DNA of 64,000 bases from DAITBA01 sp036824005. GTDB lineage: Bacteria; Pseudomonadota; Gammaproteobacteria; Burkholderiales; Rhodocyclaceae. Below are positions 41,447-49,421 of this stretch, piece after piece; within the stretch, counting starts at the first letter, position 1; each line of letters begins with the position of its first letter. The stretch lies in assembly GCA_036824005.1 (NCBI GenBank), contig DAITBA010000003.1, positions 1-64,000 of the forward strand, read 5' to 3'. Both the position numbers and the translations under genes were made by a program. A model generated the notes under the pieces. It was not told the DNA's origin. It did not search any database and saw only the letters and a program-made list of their open reading frames with translations.

Positions 41447-42201
41447 TGGTCAGGTGGACCTTCTATATCGCGCTCGTCCTGTGGCTGGCCATCCTCGCCG
41501 GCCTGAAGCTGCTGGTGCGGCCGCCCATGCCGGCCAGCGTGCTGATGATCTACATGACGCTGTCGACCCTCGGCATCCTGGTCTTCGTCGCCGCCAACGA
41601 AGCGCGCTTCCAGGCCTTCGTCGCGCCGCTGAGGTCGGTGTTCGAGGGCCGCGCGCCGAAGGCCGTGCAGGCGCTGGTGCTGGCCGGCATCCCGCTCTTG
41701 ATCGGCTGGGGCGCCTGGCTGCGCACGGCGCCTTCCTGGGACGCGCCCTTCGAGCCGCGCGTGGTGCATCCCGAGCCGCCCTCGACCTTCACCTCGCACG
41801 GCAAGCGCATCGAAGCGGCCGGACTGAAGAATCCGCTGCGCGTCGACGACCCGGCCAAGCTCGCGCAATATACCGCCGAGGGCAAGACCATCTACTACCA
41901 GAACTGCTTCTTCTGCCACGGCGACGCGCTGGCCGGCGACGGCCATTTCGCCAACGCCTTCACGCCGATCCCGGCCAACTTCCGCGACGTCGGCACCATC
42001 TCCATGCTGCAGGAGTCCTTCGTCTACTGGCGCGTTGCCACCGGCGGCCCCGGCCTGCCCAAGGGCGCCACGCCCTGGCTGTCCGCCATGCCGGTGTGGC
42101 AGGACATGCTCACCGAGGAGGAAATCTGGAAGGCCATCCTCTACATCTACGAAGGCTCGGGCTCGACGCCGCGCACCTGGGAAGAGGAGCCGAAGAAATG
42201 A
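41446..42201 (+). CDS. Membrane mono-haem cytochrome c
   Basis: A 251-residue protein with three N-terminal membrane helices (about 5-22, 30-48 and 75-92) and one C-terminal cytochrome c domain carrying CFFCHGD. The Met ligand is probably in WLSAMPVW. Start overlaps the previous stop by one base, and its end overlaps the next start by 4 bases. The membrane part plus haem make it a likely third subunit of the same complex. Confidence 0.85.
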   Translation: MVRWTFYIALVLWLAILAGLKLLVRPPMPASVLMIYMTLSTLGILVFVAANEARFQAFVAPLRSVFEGRAPKAVQALVLAGIPLLIGWGAWLRTAPSWDAPFEPRVVHPEPPSTFTSHGKRIEAAGLKNPLRVDDPAKLAQYTAEGKTIYYQNCFFCHGDALAGDGHFANAFTPIPANFRDVGTISMLQESFVYWRVATGGPGLPKGATPWLSAMPVWQDMLTEEEIWKAILYIYEGSGSTPRTWEEEPKK

Positions 42202-43691
42202 GACGCTTCTTCCTCATCTCTCTGCTGATTGTCGCGCCGGTCTTCGCCGCCGACGCGCCGAAGGTGAAAACCGAGCTGGTCAAGGCCACGCCGGTGGCGG
42301 CCGATCTCGATACCGGCAAGAAGCTCTATCAGCGCTGGTGCGCGCAATGCCACGGCGACGAGGGCAAGGGCGACGGCCCCGCCGCCGAGTTCGTCTATCC
42401 GCGACCGCGCGATTTCACGCTGGCCATGTTCAAGGTGCGCACCACGCCCTCCGGTGCCCTGCCCACGGACCACGACCTCTTCCACATCATAAGCAAGGGC
42501 TTGCCCGGCACCTCGATGCCTGCCTGGGAGAAATTCATTCCCGAGAACGAGCGCTGGCAGCTGGTGCACTACGTTAAGACCTTCGACTCGCTCGGCCTCT
42601 TCGAAGAGGAGCCTGCCAAGGAGCAGGTCGTGATCGACGCGTCGCCGAAGATCACCCCCGAGCTCGTCGCCAAGGGGAAGGAACTCTATCAGCAGAAAAA
42701 GTGCTGGCAGTGCCACGGCCAGTACGGGCGCGGCGATGGGCCCTCCGCCTCGGGCATGAAGGATGAGTGGGGCTTCCCGATCCGGCCGGTGAACTTCACC
42801 AAGAGCTGGCGCTTCCGCGGTGGCGACCGCATCGAGGATATCTACCGCACCTTCACCACCGGCTTCAACGGCACGCCGATGCCGTCTTTCGTTGACGCCA
42901 TCCCCGCGGCCGAGGATCGCTGGGCGCTGGCGGCCTTCGTCAAGAGTTTGGCGCGGCCGCAGAAGACCGGCCAGGTGCTCAAGGCCGGCTTTGTCGCCGG
43001 CGACATTCCCGCCGACCCCTTTGCGGTGGCCTGGGAGCAGGTCGAGTTCACCGACTTTCCCCTTGCCGGGCAGATCATCCAGGAACCGCGCTGGTTCCAG
43101 CCCATGCACGACGTCGTCACGGCGCGCGCTCTCTACAACGACAAGGAAATCGCCATTTTGCTCGAGTGGGACGACGGCACGCACAACAAGGGCGAGGGCG
43201 GCAAGCCCGCCGACCAGGTGGCACTGCAGTTGCCGGCTGGGCCGCTCGATGGCTCGGAGAAACCCTACTTCGTCCTCGGCGACGCCAGGTACGCCGTCGA
43301 CCTCTGGCGCTGGAATCCGGCACAAGGCTTGTCCCGCGTCACCGCCAACGGTGCGGCGAAGCAGGCACCGCGCGAGGCGGGCGTCGTCGTCGCGCAGGGC
43401 TCGTACCGCGACGGCCAGTACCGCGTCATCCTGCGCCGGCCCCTCAAGGGTGGAAACGGAGAAATCCCCATCGAGCCCGGCCAGTTCCTACCTATCGCCT
43501 TTCAGCTTTGGGACGGCGACAACGGCGAGGAGGGCATGAAGATGTCGCTGTCCACCTGGTACTCCCTGCTGCCGCAGCCGGCCACGCCGCTCACCGCCTA
43601 TCTCTGGCCGCTCGGCTTCGGTTGCCTGGCGCTGGGCGGAGAGGTGTGGCTGCTGCAGCGCATGCGGCGCAGAAACGGGGTCCGGGCATGA
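42198..43691 (+). CDS. Di-haem cytochrome c with EB_dh-type haem b domain
   Basis: A 497-residue exported protein. Signal peptide (MRRFFLISLLIVAPVFA), two cytochrome c domains (CAQCHGDEGKGDG and CWQCHGQYGRGDG), then a domain from about residue 260 resembling the ethylbenzene dehydrogenase/DMSO-reductase-type gamma subunit that binds haem b in the periplasm, and a C-terminal TM anchor. Nitrospira NxrC proteins have similar parts. No type II DMSO reductase alpha/beta pair is here, so the domain serves another partner, maybe the bd-like complex. Confidence 0.78.
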   Translation: MRRFFLISLLIVAPVFAADAPKVKTELVKATPVAADLDTGKKLYQRWCAQCHGDEGKGDGPAAEFVYPRPRDFTLAMFKVRTTPSGALPTDHDLFHIISKGLPGTSMPAWEKFIPENERWQLVHYVKTFDSLGLFEEEPAKEQVVIDASPKITPELVAKGKELYQQKKCWQCHGQYGRGDGPSASGMKDEWGFPIRPVNFTKSWRFRGGDRIEDIYRTFTTGFNGTPMPSFVDAIPAAEDRWALAAFVKSLARPQKTGQVLKAGFVAGDIPADPFAVAWEQVEFTDFPLAGQIIQEPRWFQPMHDVVTARALYNDKEIAILLEWDDGTHNKGEGGKPADQVALQLPAGPLDGSEKPYFVLGDARYAVDLWRWNPAQGLSRVTANGAAKQAPREAGVVVAQGSYRDGQYRVILRRPLKGGNGEIPIEPGQFLPIAFQLWDGDNGEEGMKMSLSTWYSLLPQPATPLTAYLWPLGFGCLALGGEVWLLQRMRRRNGVRA

Positions 43692-44311
43692 CGGCTCCGA
43701 TGCGCAATCTGTCCACCCTGCTTGCGCTCCTGCTGGTCCTGGTCGTGGCACCCGCATGCGCCCAGCATCCCGGTCCGCAGGACAGCCAGTGGCAGCGGCT
43801 CGACGCCGGCGAGCCGGCGCCGCGCTTCTCGCTTGTCGACCAGAACGGCAAGCGGGTGGCGCTCACCGACTTTCGCGGCACGGCCATCATCGTCACCTTC
43901 CTGTATACCCAATGCACCGATGTCTGCCCGGTGCTTCCGCAGATGCTTGCGCGTGTCGATCAGCAGTTCTCGGAGGTGGAGCGCGAGCGGTTCCGCTTCG
44001 TCGGCATCAGCGTCGATCCGCGCCGCGATACGCCGCAGCAGCTGAAGGCGTTTCTGCGCGAGCGTGGGCTATCGGAATCACGCTGGACGCTGCTCACCGG
44101 TTCGGTGAAGGAGTTGACGCAGGTGGCGACGGATTACGGCGTGGTGGTGCGGCCCGATCCGCGCGGCGATCTGGTGCACAACACAGTGTTCGTGCTGATC
44201 GATGCCGCGGGTTGGGAGCACGTCGAGTTCCATGGCCTCGCCACCCCCACGGCGGAGATTGCCAAGGCCGTGCGCAGTCTCATCGCGCCCAAGGCCGCAA
44301 GGAAGAGGTAA
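43688..44311 (+). CDS. SCO1/SenC/PrrC-family protein
   Basis: A 207-residue thioredoxin-fold protein with an N-terminal hydrophobic leader ending ACAQ (signal peptide or lipoprotein; the lipobox is imperfect). The copper/thiol motif is TQCTDVCPVLP (C-x3-C), with the conserved His in LVHNTVFV. SCO proteins deliver copper or reduce thiols during CuA-oxidase assembly; in this operon a copper oxidase is absent, so a role in maturing the cytochromes or a copper site in the bd-like protein is inferred. ATGA overlap with the previous gene. Confidence 0.88.
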   Translation: MTAPMRNLSTLLALLLVLVVAPACAQHPGPQDSQWQRLDAGEPAPRFSLVDQNGKRVALTDFRGTAIIVTFLYTQCTDVCPVLPQMLARVDQQFSEVERERFRFVGISVDPRRDTPQQLKAFLRERGLSESRWTLLTGSVKELTQVATDYGVVVRPDPRGDLVHNTVFVLIDAAGWEHVEFHGLATPTAEIAKAVRSLIAPKAARKR

Positions 44312-44313
44312 CC

Positions 44314-45747
44314 ATGTACAAGTCCATCTACCTGCCCCTCGACAATTCCGCCCACTCGCTCGCCGGCGTGGACATTGCCGTCGCCTTGGCCAAGTCGACC
44401 GGCGCCGCGCTCACTGGCAGCCACGTCTACGCGGCCAAGTTGCACGACCGCCGCTTCCGCCAGATGGAGGGCGGGCTGCCAGAGGCCTATCGCATGGAGG
44501 AGAAGCTCACCGAGCAGCGCGACATCCACGACGACCTCATCACGCGCGGCCTGCAGGTGATCTCGGACTCCTATCTCGACGTGTTCCAGGCGAAGTGCGC
44601 CGAGGCTGGTCTGGGGGGACGCGCCGTCTCGCTCGAGGGCAAGAACTGGCAGGCGCTGGTGCGCGATATCGCCGCTTCCGATGCCGACCTGGTGGTGATG
44701 GGCGCGCTCGGCCTGGGCGCCGTGGCGCACTCGCAGCTCGGCAGCGTGTGCGAGCGCGTGGCGCGGCGCATCGACCGCGACCTGTTGGTCGTACGCGAGC
44801 CCGAGGCGCGCGAGGCGGGCGCCATCGTCGTCGCCCTCGACGGCAGCCCGCAGTCCTACGGCGCGCTGTTGACGGCCATGGAGCTTTCACGCGTCTTCAA
44901 GCGCCCGCTCGAGGCGGTGGCCGCCTTCGATCCGCATTTCCACTACGTCGCCTTCAACAGCATCGCCAAGGTGCTCTCGTCCGAGGCGGCCGGCATCTTC
45001 CGCTTCCAGGAGCAGGAGCGCCTGCACGAGGAGATCATCGACTCGGGCCTGGCCAGGATCTACCAAGGCCATCTCGACGTGGCGAAACGCATCGCCGCCG
45101 ACGAGGGCATCGAGTTGGCGACGCACCTGCTCGCCGGCAAGGCCTTCGAAGAGCTACTCAAGTACGCGCAGGAAACGAAGCCCTGGCTCATGCTGCTGGG
45201 GAGAATCGGCGTCCATTCCGATGCCGACATGGACCTCGGCTCCGCCACGGAAAACCTGCTGCGCCAGGCGCCGTGCAACCTGTTGCTTTCGGCGCGCTGC
45301 TTCACGCCGCCGCTCGACCACGTCGCCGAGACGACCATGAGCTGGACCGTGGAGGCCGAGGCGCGCATGGGCCGGGTGCCGGAGTTCGCGCGCGGCATGG
45401 CGAGGAAGGCGGTGGTGACGCATGCCGCCGAACAGGGCCACACTGTCGTCACCTCCGACGTCATCGATGCGTGCCTGGCGAAGTTCATGCCCGGCGGCGC
45501 AGGCGTCGTGACGTCCGGCGGCAAGTGTCCCTTCGCCCACGGCGCGGAGCACTCGGAGCCGGCCGCCGACGTCGCGCCGCTTGCGTGGCAGCCGCAGGCG
45601 CTGGCCCGCATCGGGCAGCTGCCGGCCGGGCTTCGCGAGCACGCCCGGCTGCGCATCGAGAAGATGGCGCGGCGCCTGAAGCAGCACACCATTACCGAAA
45701 CCATGGTCGAGGCCGCCTCACGCAGCGTCTCCGAAATGCTGGAGTAA
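44314..45747 (+). CDS. Universal-stress protein fused to two PCP_red domains
   Basis: A 477-residue cytoplasmic protein. Residues 1-150 and about 165-325 are two universal-stress (UspA) domains; each ends with an ATP-binding-like G-rich stretch. Residues about 345-400 and 425-477 are two copies of the small PCP_red helical domain (WTVEAEARMGRVPEF and WQPQALARIGQLPAG), known from the C-terminus of dark protochlorophyllide reductase subunit B. The fusion suggests nucleotide-controlled handling of a tetrapyrrole; this is inference. It starts 2 bases after the SCO stop. Confidence 0.8.
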   Translation: MYKSIYLPLDNSAHSLAGVDIAVALAKSTGAALTGSHVYAAKLHDRRFRQMEGGLPEAYRMEEKLTEQRDIHDDLITRGLQVISDSYLDVFQAKCAEAGLGGRAVSLEGKNWQALVRDIAASDADLVVMGALGLGAVAHSQLGSVCERVARRIDRDLLVVREPEAREAGAIVVALDGSPQSYGALLTAMELSRVFKRPLEAVAAFDPHFHYVAFNSIAKVLSSEAAGIFRFQEQERLHEEIIDSGLARIYQGHLDVAKRIAADEGIELATHLLAGKAFEELLKYAQETKPWLMLLGRIGVHSDADMDLGSATENLLRQAPCNLLLSARCFTPPLDHVAETTMSWTVEAEARMGRVPEFARGMARKAVVTHAAEQGHTVVTSDVIDACLAKFMPGGAGVVTSGGKCPFAHGAEHSEPAADVAPLAWQPQALARIGQLPAGLREHARLRIEKMARRLKQHTITETMVEAASRSVSEMLE

Positions 45748-45751
45748 TCCC

Positions 45752-47011
45752 GTGACCGACGCCGCGCCGCAACTGGTGTCGTGGAACCTGACGCGGGTGT
45801 GCAACCTCGCCTGTGGTCACTGCTATCTCGACGCCGTGCAGCGCCGCCGCGAGGCGGCCGACGAGCTGAGCACGGACGAGGCGCTGCGCGTGGTGCGCGA
45901 GATCGCCGCCACGGCTCCGGGCGCCATGCTCGTGCTTACCGGCGGCGAGCCGCTGTTGCGCAAGGACTTGCCTCTGCTCGTCGCCGCCGCGGCCGAGCAG
46001 GGGCTGATGCCGGTGATCGGCAGCAACGGCACGCTTCTCACCGACGGCAAGGCGCGCGTGCTGCGCGCATCGGGTGCGGTGGGCGTGGGCATCAGCGTCG
46101 ACTCCGCCACGCCGGAGTTCCACGACCGGCTGCGCGGTGCGGACGGGGCCTGGTTCGGCGCCTGGGCCGGTGTCGATGCCGCCCGCGAAGCGGGGCTCGC
46201 CGTGCAGGTTCAGATGACGCTGTTCGAGGAAAACCGCAACGACCTCGAGGCTGTCACCGATCTTGCCGAGGCCAATGGCGCTCTGGCGCTCAACCTCTTC
46301 TTCCTGGTATGCACCGGCCGCGGGGTGAAGCAGACCGACATGCCGGAGCCGCTCTACGAGGCGACGCTGCGCCGCATTGCCGCGTTGCAGGCGCAGCGGC
46401 CCAAACTCATGATCCGCGCCCGCTGCGCGCCTTACATGCGGCGCATCGTCGGCCTGCACGCCGGGCAGTCTTGCGGTAGCTATGCGTCATGGTCGAGCGC
46501 TTGTCTTGCCGGGCGCACCTATTTGCGCATCACGCCCCAGGGAGAGGTCACGCCCTGTCCCTACATCCCCGAGGCGGTCGGCGATCTGCGCCGCGATGCC
46601 CTGCAGGATGTGTGGCACCGCCACCCGACGCTGCAGCGTCTGCGTCGGGACCTGCCGGGCGGCAAATGCGGCGCGTGCGACTGGCGCTATTCCTGCGGCG
46701 GCTGTCGCGCCCGGGCGGCGGCGGTGGCGGGCGACGTGATGGCGGAAGACCCGAAGTGTGGCTACCGACGACCCGAGGAGGCATTGCCTGAACCGCCGCC
46801 CGGCGAAGCGCGAGGAGATGCGGGCGTGCCCTGGACGCCGGAGGCGCAGGCACTGCTCGAACGCATTCCCACCTTCGTGCGCGAACGAGTGCGCGAACGT
46901 GTCGAAGCAGCGGCGGCACACCAATCGATTGTGGCGATCAGCGTCGAGTTCATGCGGGCGCAGCGGCCAGACTCGGTCGTCCTCTCCTCGTTCCGTCGCC
47001 CGCTGCCATGA
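45752..47011 (+). CDS. Radical SAM/SPASM protein with PCP_red tail
   Basis: A 419-residue protein with a GTG start. The radical SAM cluster motif is CNLACGHC (C17, C21, C24), followed by TGGEPLL. A SPASM-type region has further cysteines (CPYIPEA, CGACDWRYSCGGC, KCGY). The last 60 residues are a PCP_red domain (WTPEAQALLERIPTF). The whole resembles NirJ/AhbD-type enzymes that alter haem side chains, so modification of a haem for the bd-like complex is a reasonable guess. It is 4 bases after the USP gene and overlaps hemY convergently by 62 bases. Confidence 0.82.
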   Translation: MTDAAPQLVSWNLTRVCNLACGHCYLDAVQRRREAADELSTDEALRVVREIAATAPGAMLVLTGGEPLLRKDLPLLVAAAAEQGLMPVIGSNGTLLTDGKARVLRASGAVGVGISVDSATPEFHDRLRGADGAWFGAWAGVDAAREAGLAVQVQMTLFEENRNDLEAVTDLAEANGALALNLFFLVCTGRGVKQTDMPEPLYEATLRRIAALQAQRPKLMIRARCAPYMRRIVGLHAGQSCGSYASWSSACLAGRTYLRITPQGEVTPCPYIPEAVGDLRRDALQDVWHRHPTLQRLRRDLPGGKCGACDWRYSCGGCRARAAAVAGDVMAEDPKCGYRRPEEALPEPPPGEARGDAGVPWTPEAQALLERIPTFVRERVRERVEAAAAHQSIVAISVEFMRAQRPDSVVLSSFRRPLP

Positions 47012-48392
47012 AGCTTGTGACGCCCTGCGCGGCGGACAGCGCCGCGTCGATGCAGGCGGCCGTCGATACCCCTGCGACATAGTTGCCCGTGACGAAGACG
47101 CCCGGCCATTCGCATTCCAGCGCCCGCAGTGCCTCGATGCGCAGCGCGTGACCGAGGTCCGGCTGGGGCAGCCCCCGCTGCCAATAGCGCACGCTGGAGA
47201 ACACCGGCATACCGCATACGCCGAGCAGATCGCGCAACTCGTGGAGAACGAGCTGCTCCAGCTCGGCGCGGGGCAGGAGCGCCAGCTCGGGCTGGCGCGC
47301 GCCGCCGACGTAGGCCGTGAGCAGCACATGGCCGTCGGGCGCGCGTGCGGCGAAGAGCGTCGACGAGAACAGCACACCGAGCACACCGCGTGCTTCGACG
47401 GAAGGCGTGAGCACGCCCAGGCCGTCGAGGGGATGGTCCACATCGCAGGCGCGAAATCCTAGCGCCGCCACGGCGAGCGGCGGGTGTTCGATCGCCGCCA
47501 GGCCCGACGCGGCGGCCGCTTGCAGCGGCTGCAACACCCGCGCCGCCGCGTAGGCGGGCAGAGCGACGATGACGCAGCGCGCGCGCAGCGACGCGGGCGT
47601 TTCGCCGTCGCGCAGTGCGAGCCGATAGCCACCGTTTCTGACTGCGTCGATCGCTTCGACGCGCACACCGAAACGCACACGGCCGGCAAGCCTGCTTACC
47701 AAGCGTTCCGGCAGCGTGCTCATTCCTTCCCGGAACGAGAAAAGACGCCGCCGCCGTGGATCGAAACCGCCGCACTGCCCCGCCCGCCGCACTGCCAAGG
47801 CACCGCGGATGATCGAGCCGTAGGTGCGCTCCAGGCGCTTGAGCTGAGGAAACAGTGCGCTGACGCTCAGTCGATCGGCGTCGCCTGCGTACAAACCTCC
47901 GACGAGCGGATCGAAAACGTAGTCGAGCAGTTCCGGCCCGAAGCGCCGGCGGACAAAATCCGCCACCGTCTCGTCATCGTTGTTTGGTCGCACGAGCGGT
48001 TCGCCGAGCAGTCGCAATCGGCCCGACAGCGAGAAGAATCCCGAAGAGAAGAATCCCAGCGGATCGAGGGGCAGCCCGTGGACGTGGCCGTGGCGAACGA
48101 GATAACGCTGTCGCACGCGGGAGCCGCGGTCGATGCGCTCGCCAGCAAGACCCGAAGCATCGATCAAGGACTCGGTAGCCGGCGCGGGTGTGATCATGCT
48201 ATGGGGGCCGTGCTCGACCAGGAAGCCGTTCGAGCGTTCGGTATGGATGCGTCCGCCGGCGGCCGGTCGGCGATCCAGCACGACGACATCATGTCCCGCG
48301 GCAGCCAAGGCGTGGGCAGCGGTCAGACCAGAGATGCCGGCGCCGATGACGACGACAGAGACGGAGCTGGGCACGGTTGAAACCTGTCGCAA
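46950..48392 (-). CDS. hemY: HemY-type protoporphyrinogen oxidase
   Basis: A 480-residue FAD-dependent oxidase. The N-terminal dinucleotide motif VVIGAGISGLTAAHALAAAG, DRRPAAGGR, and the C-terminal FVTGNYVAGVSTAACID are those of the HemY/PgoX family that oxidises protoporphyrinogen IX in haem synthesis. It lies beside the tetrapyrrole-type genes on the opposite strand. The TTG at 48392 has GAGGTG 7 bases upstream; a GTG at 48374 is an alternative. Its 3' end shares 62 bases with the radical SAM gene. Confidence 0.86.
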   Translation of the reverse strand: MRQVSTVPSSVSVVVIGAGISGLTAAHALAAAGHDVVVLDRRPAAGGRIHTERSNGFLVEHGPHSMITPAPATESLIDASGLAGERIDRGSRVRQRYLVRHGHVHGLPLDPLGFFSSGFFSLSGRLRLLGEPLVRPNNDDETVADFVRRRFGPELLDYVFDPLVGGLYAGDADRLSVSALFPQLKRLERTYGSIIRGALAVRRAGQCGGFDPRRRRLFSFREGMSTLPERLVSRLAGRVRFGVRVEAIDAVRNGGYRLALRDGETPASLRARCVIVALPAYAAARVLQPLQAAAASGLAAIEHPPLAVAALGFRACDVDHPLDGLGVLTPSVEARGVLGVLFSSTLFAARAPDGHVLLTAYVGGARQPELALLPRAELEQLVLHELRDLLGVCGMPVFSSVRYWQRGLPQPDLGHALRIEALRALECEWPGVFVTGNYVAGVSTAACIDAALSAAQGVTSFMAAGDGTRRGRPSLAAAPA

Positions 48393-48502
48393 CGAACTTC
48401 ACCTCGACGAGCAAGAGGCATGCCGCACAGCGACGGCGCTTGTGAGCGAGATTCTTCACTGCGGTGACTGCGCGCAATGGCACGCATCGGAATCCCCTTC
48501 CC

Positions 48503-48537
48503 GGTCAGTTTCTGTTCACGCTGGTCGAAATTTGACC
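48503..48537 (+). promoter_or_regulatory. Paired activator sites upstream of the Idr-like operon
   Basis: GGTCAGTTTCTGTTC (48503-48517) and GGTCGAAATTTGACC (48523-48537); the second is a near-perfect palindrome with GGTC/GACC arms. Centres are 20 bp apart and the proximal site begins 92 bp before the -24 GG. Architecture and sequence match the pair at 38610-38644. Confidence 0.65.
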
Positions 48538-48613
48538 GCAGCGCCTGCTGCATCGCCCTCGGCGAGATTGTGCAGATCGGCGTGAACATTGACGCAACGC
48601 AAGTTTTCCATCG

Positions 48614-48629
48614 TGGCATGTCCGTTGCT
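48614..48629 (+). promoter_or_regulatory. Sigma-54 promoter of the Idr-like operon
   Basis: TGGCATGTCCGTTGCT contains GG (48615-48616), ten bases, GC (48627-48628), fitting the -24/-12 consensus well. Transcription should start near 48640, leaving a leader of about 38 bases with AGGAGGGA before the first ATG. Confidence 0.82.
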
Positions 48630-48677
48630 TCGCAGCAATCGGCAGTCCTGCGCTAATCATTTTCCAGGAGGGAGACC

Positions 48678-49406
48678 ATGAACAGAACACTGACCGCTTG
48701 TGCGATCGCCGTGGGCACGCTTTGCCTCGTACCCCTAGCTCATGCCTATGACGTTGCCGCCGTTTCCGGCGGCGGCAAGGTGACCGGCAAGGTCAGCTTC
48801 AAAGGCGCTGCACCGGCGCCGAAATCGATCGCTATCACCAAGGACAACCAGGTGTGCGGCACGGGCAATCGCGATGTCGTCGAAGTGGCGGTGAAGGACG
48901 GCAACCTGCGCGGAGCCGTGGTCTTCGTCGCGAAGATCGACAAGGGCAAGGACTGGGGCGAACTCGACAAGCCGGTCCTCGATCAGAAGGGCTGCCGCTT
49001 CGCGCCTGATGTGCTGCTGGTGAAAAAGGATGCCGATCTCACCATCCGCAACTCCGACCCGGTGCTGCACAACATTCACACCTACGAAATCATTGGCACC
49101 GTCCGCCGCACCATGTTCAACGTCGGCCAGCCGGACAAGGGCGACATGAAACAGCCGGTCAAGGTGCGTCGCGCCAATGCGGTGAAGATCGAGTGCGACG
49201 CCCACGATTTCATGCATGCCTGGGCTTTCGCCGCCGACAACCCCTATGCGGCCGTGAGCGGGGATGACGGCTCGTTCGCCATCGACAACCTGCCGGCAGG
49301 TGAATACGAGGTGAAAGCGTGGCATCCGGTGCTGGGCGAGAAGAGCACCAAGGTCAGCGTGGCCGGCGGTGCCGCCGCCAGCGCCAACTTCGAGTTTTCC
49401 AAGTAG
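48678..49406 (+). CDS. Periplasmic type-1 copper (cupredoxin-like) protein
   Basis: A 242-residue exported protein (signal peptide ending AHA). Residues about 110-185 look like a cupredoxin: a His in SDPVLHNIHTY and the C-x2-H-x2-M motif ECDAHDFM, a complete type-1 copper ligand set. The C-terminal 55 residues (DGSFAIDNLPAGEYEVKAWH) form a carboxypeptidase-regulatory-like beta domain. First gene of the sigma-54 operon; a likely electron carrier for the downstream oxidoreductase. The next gene starts 15 bases on. Confidence 0.8.
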   Translation: MNRTLTACAIAVGTLCLVPLAHAYDVAAVSGGGKVTGKVSFKGAAPAPKSIAITKDNQVCGTGNRDVVEVAVKDGNLRGAVVFVAKIDKGKDWGELDKPVLDQKGCRFAPDVLLVKKDADLTIRNSDPVLHNIHTYEIIGTVRRTMFNVGQPDKGDMKQPVKVRRANAVKIECDAHDFMHAWAFAADNPYAAVSGDDGSFAIDNLPAGEYEVKAWHPVLGEKSTKVSVAGGAAASANFEFSK

Positions 49407-49421
49407 GACGGGGAGATTTCC

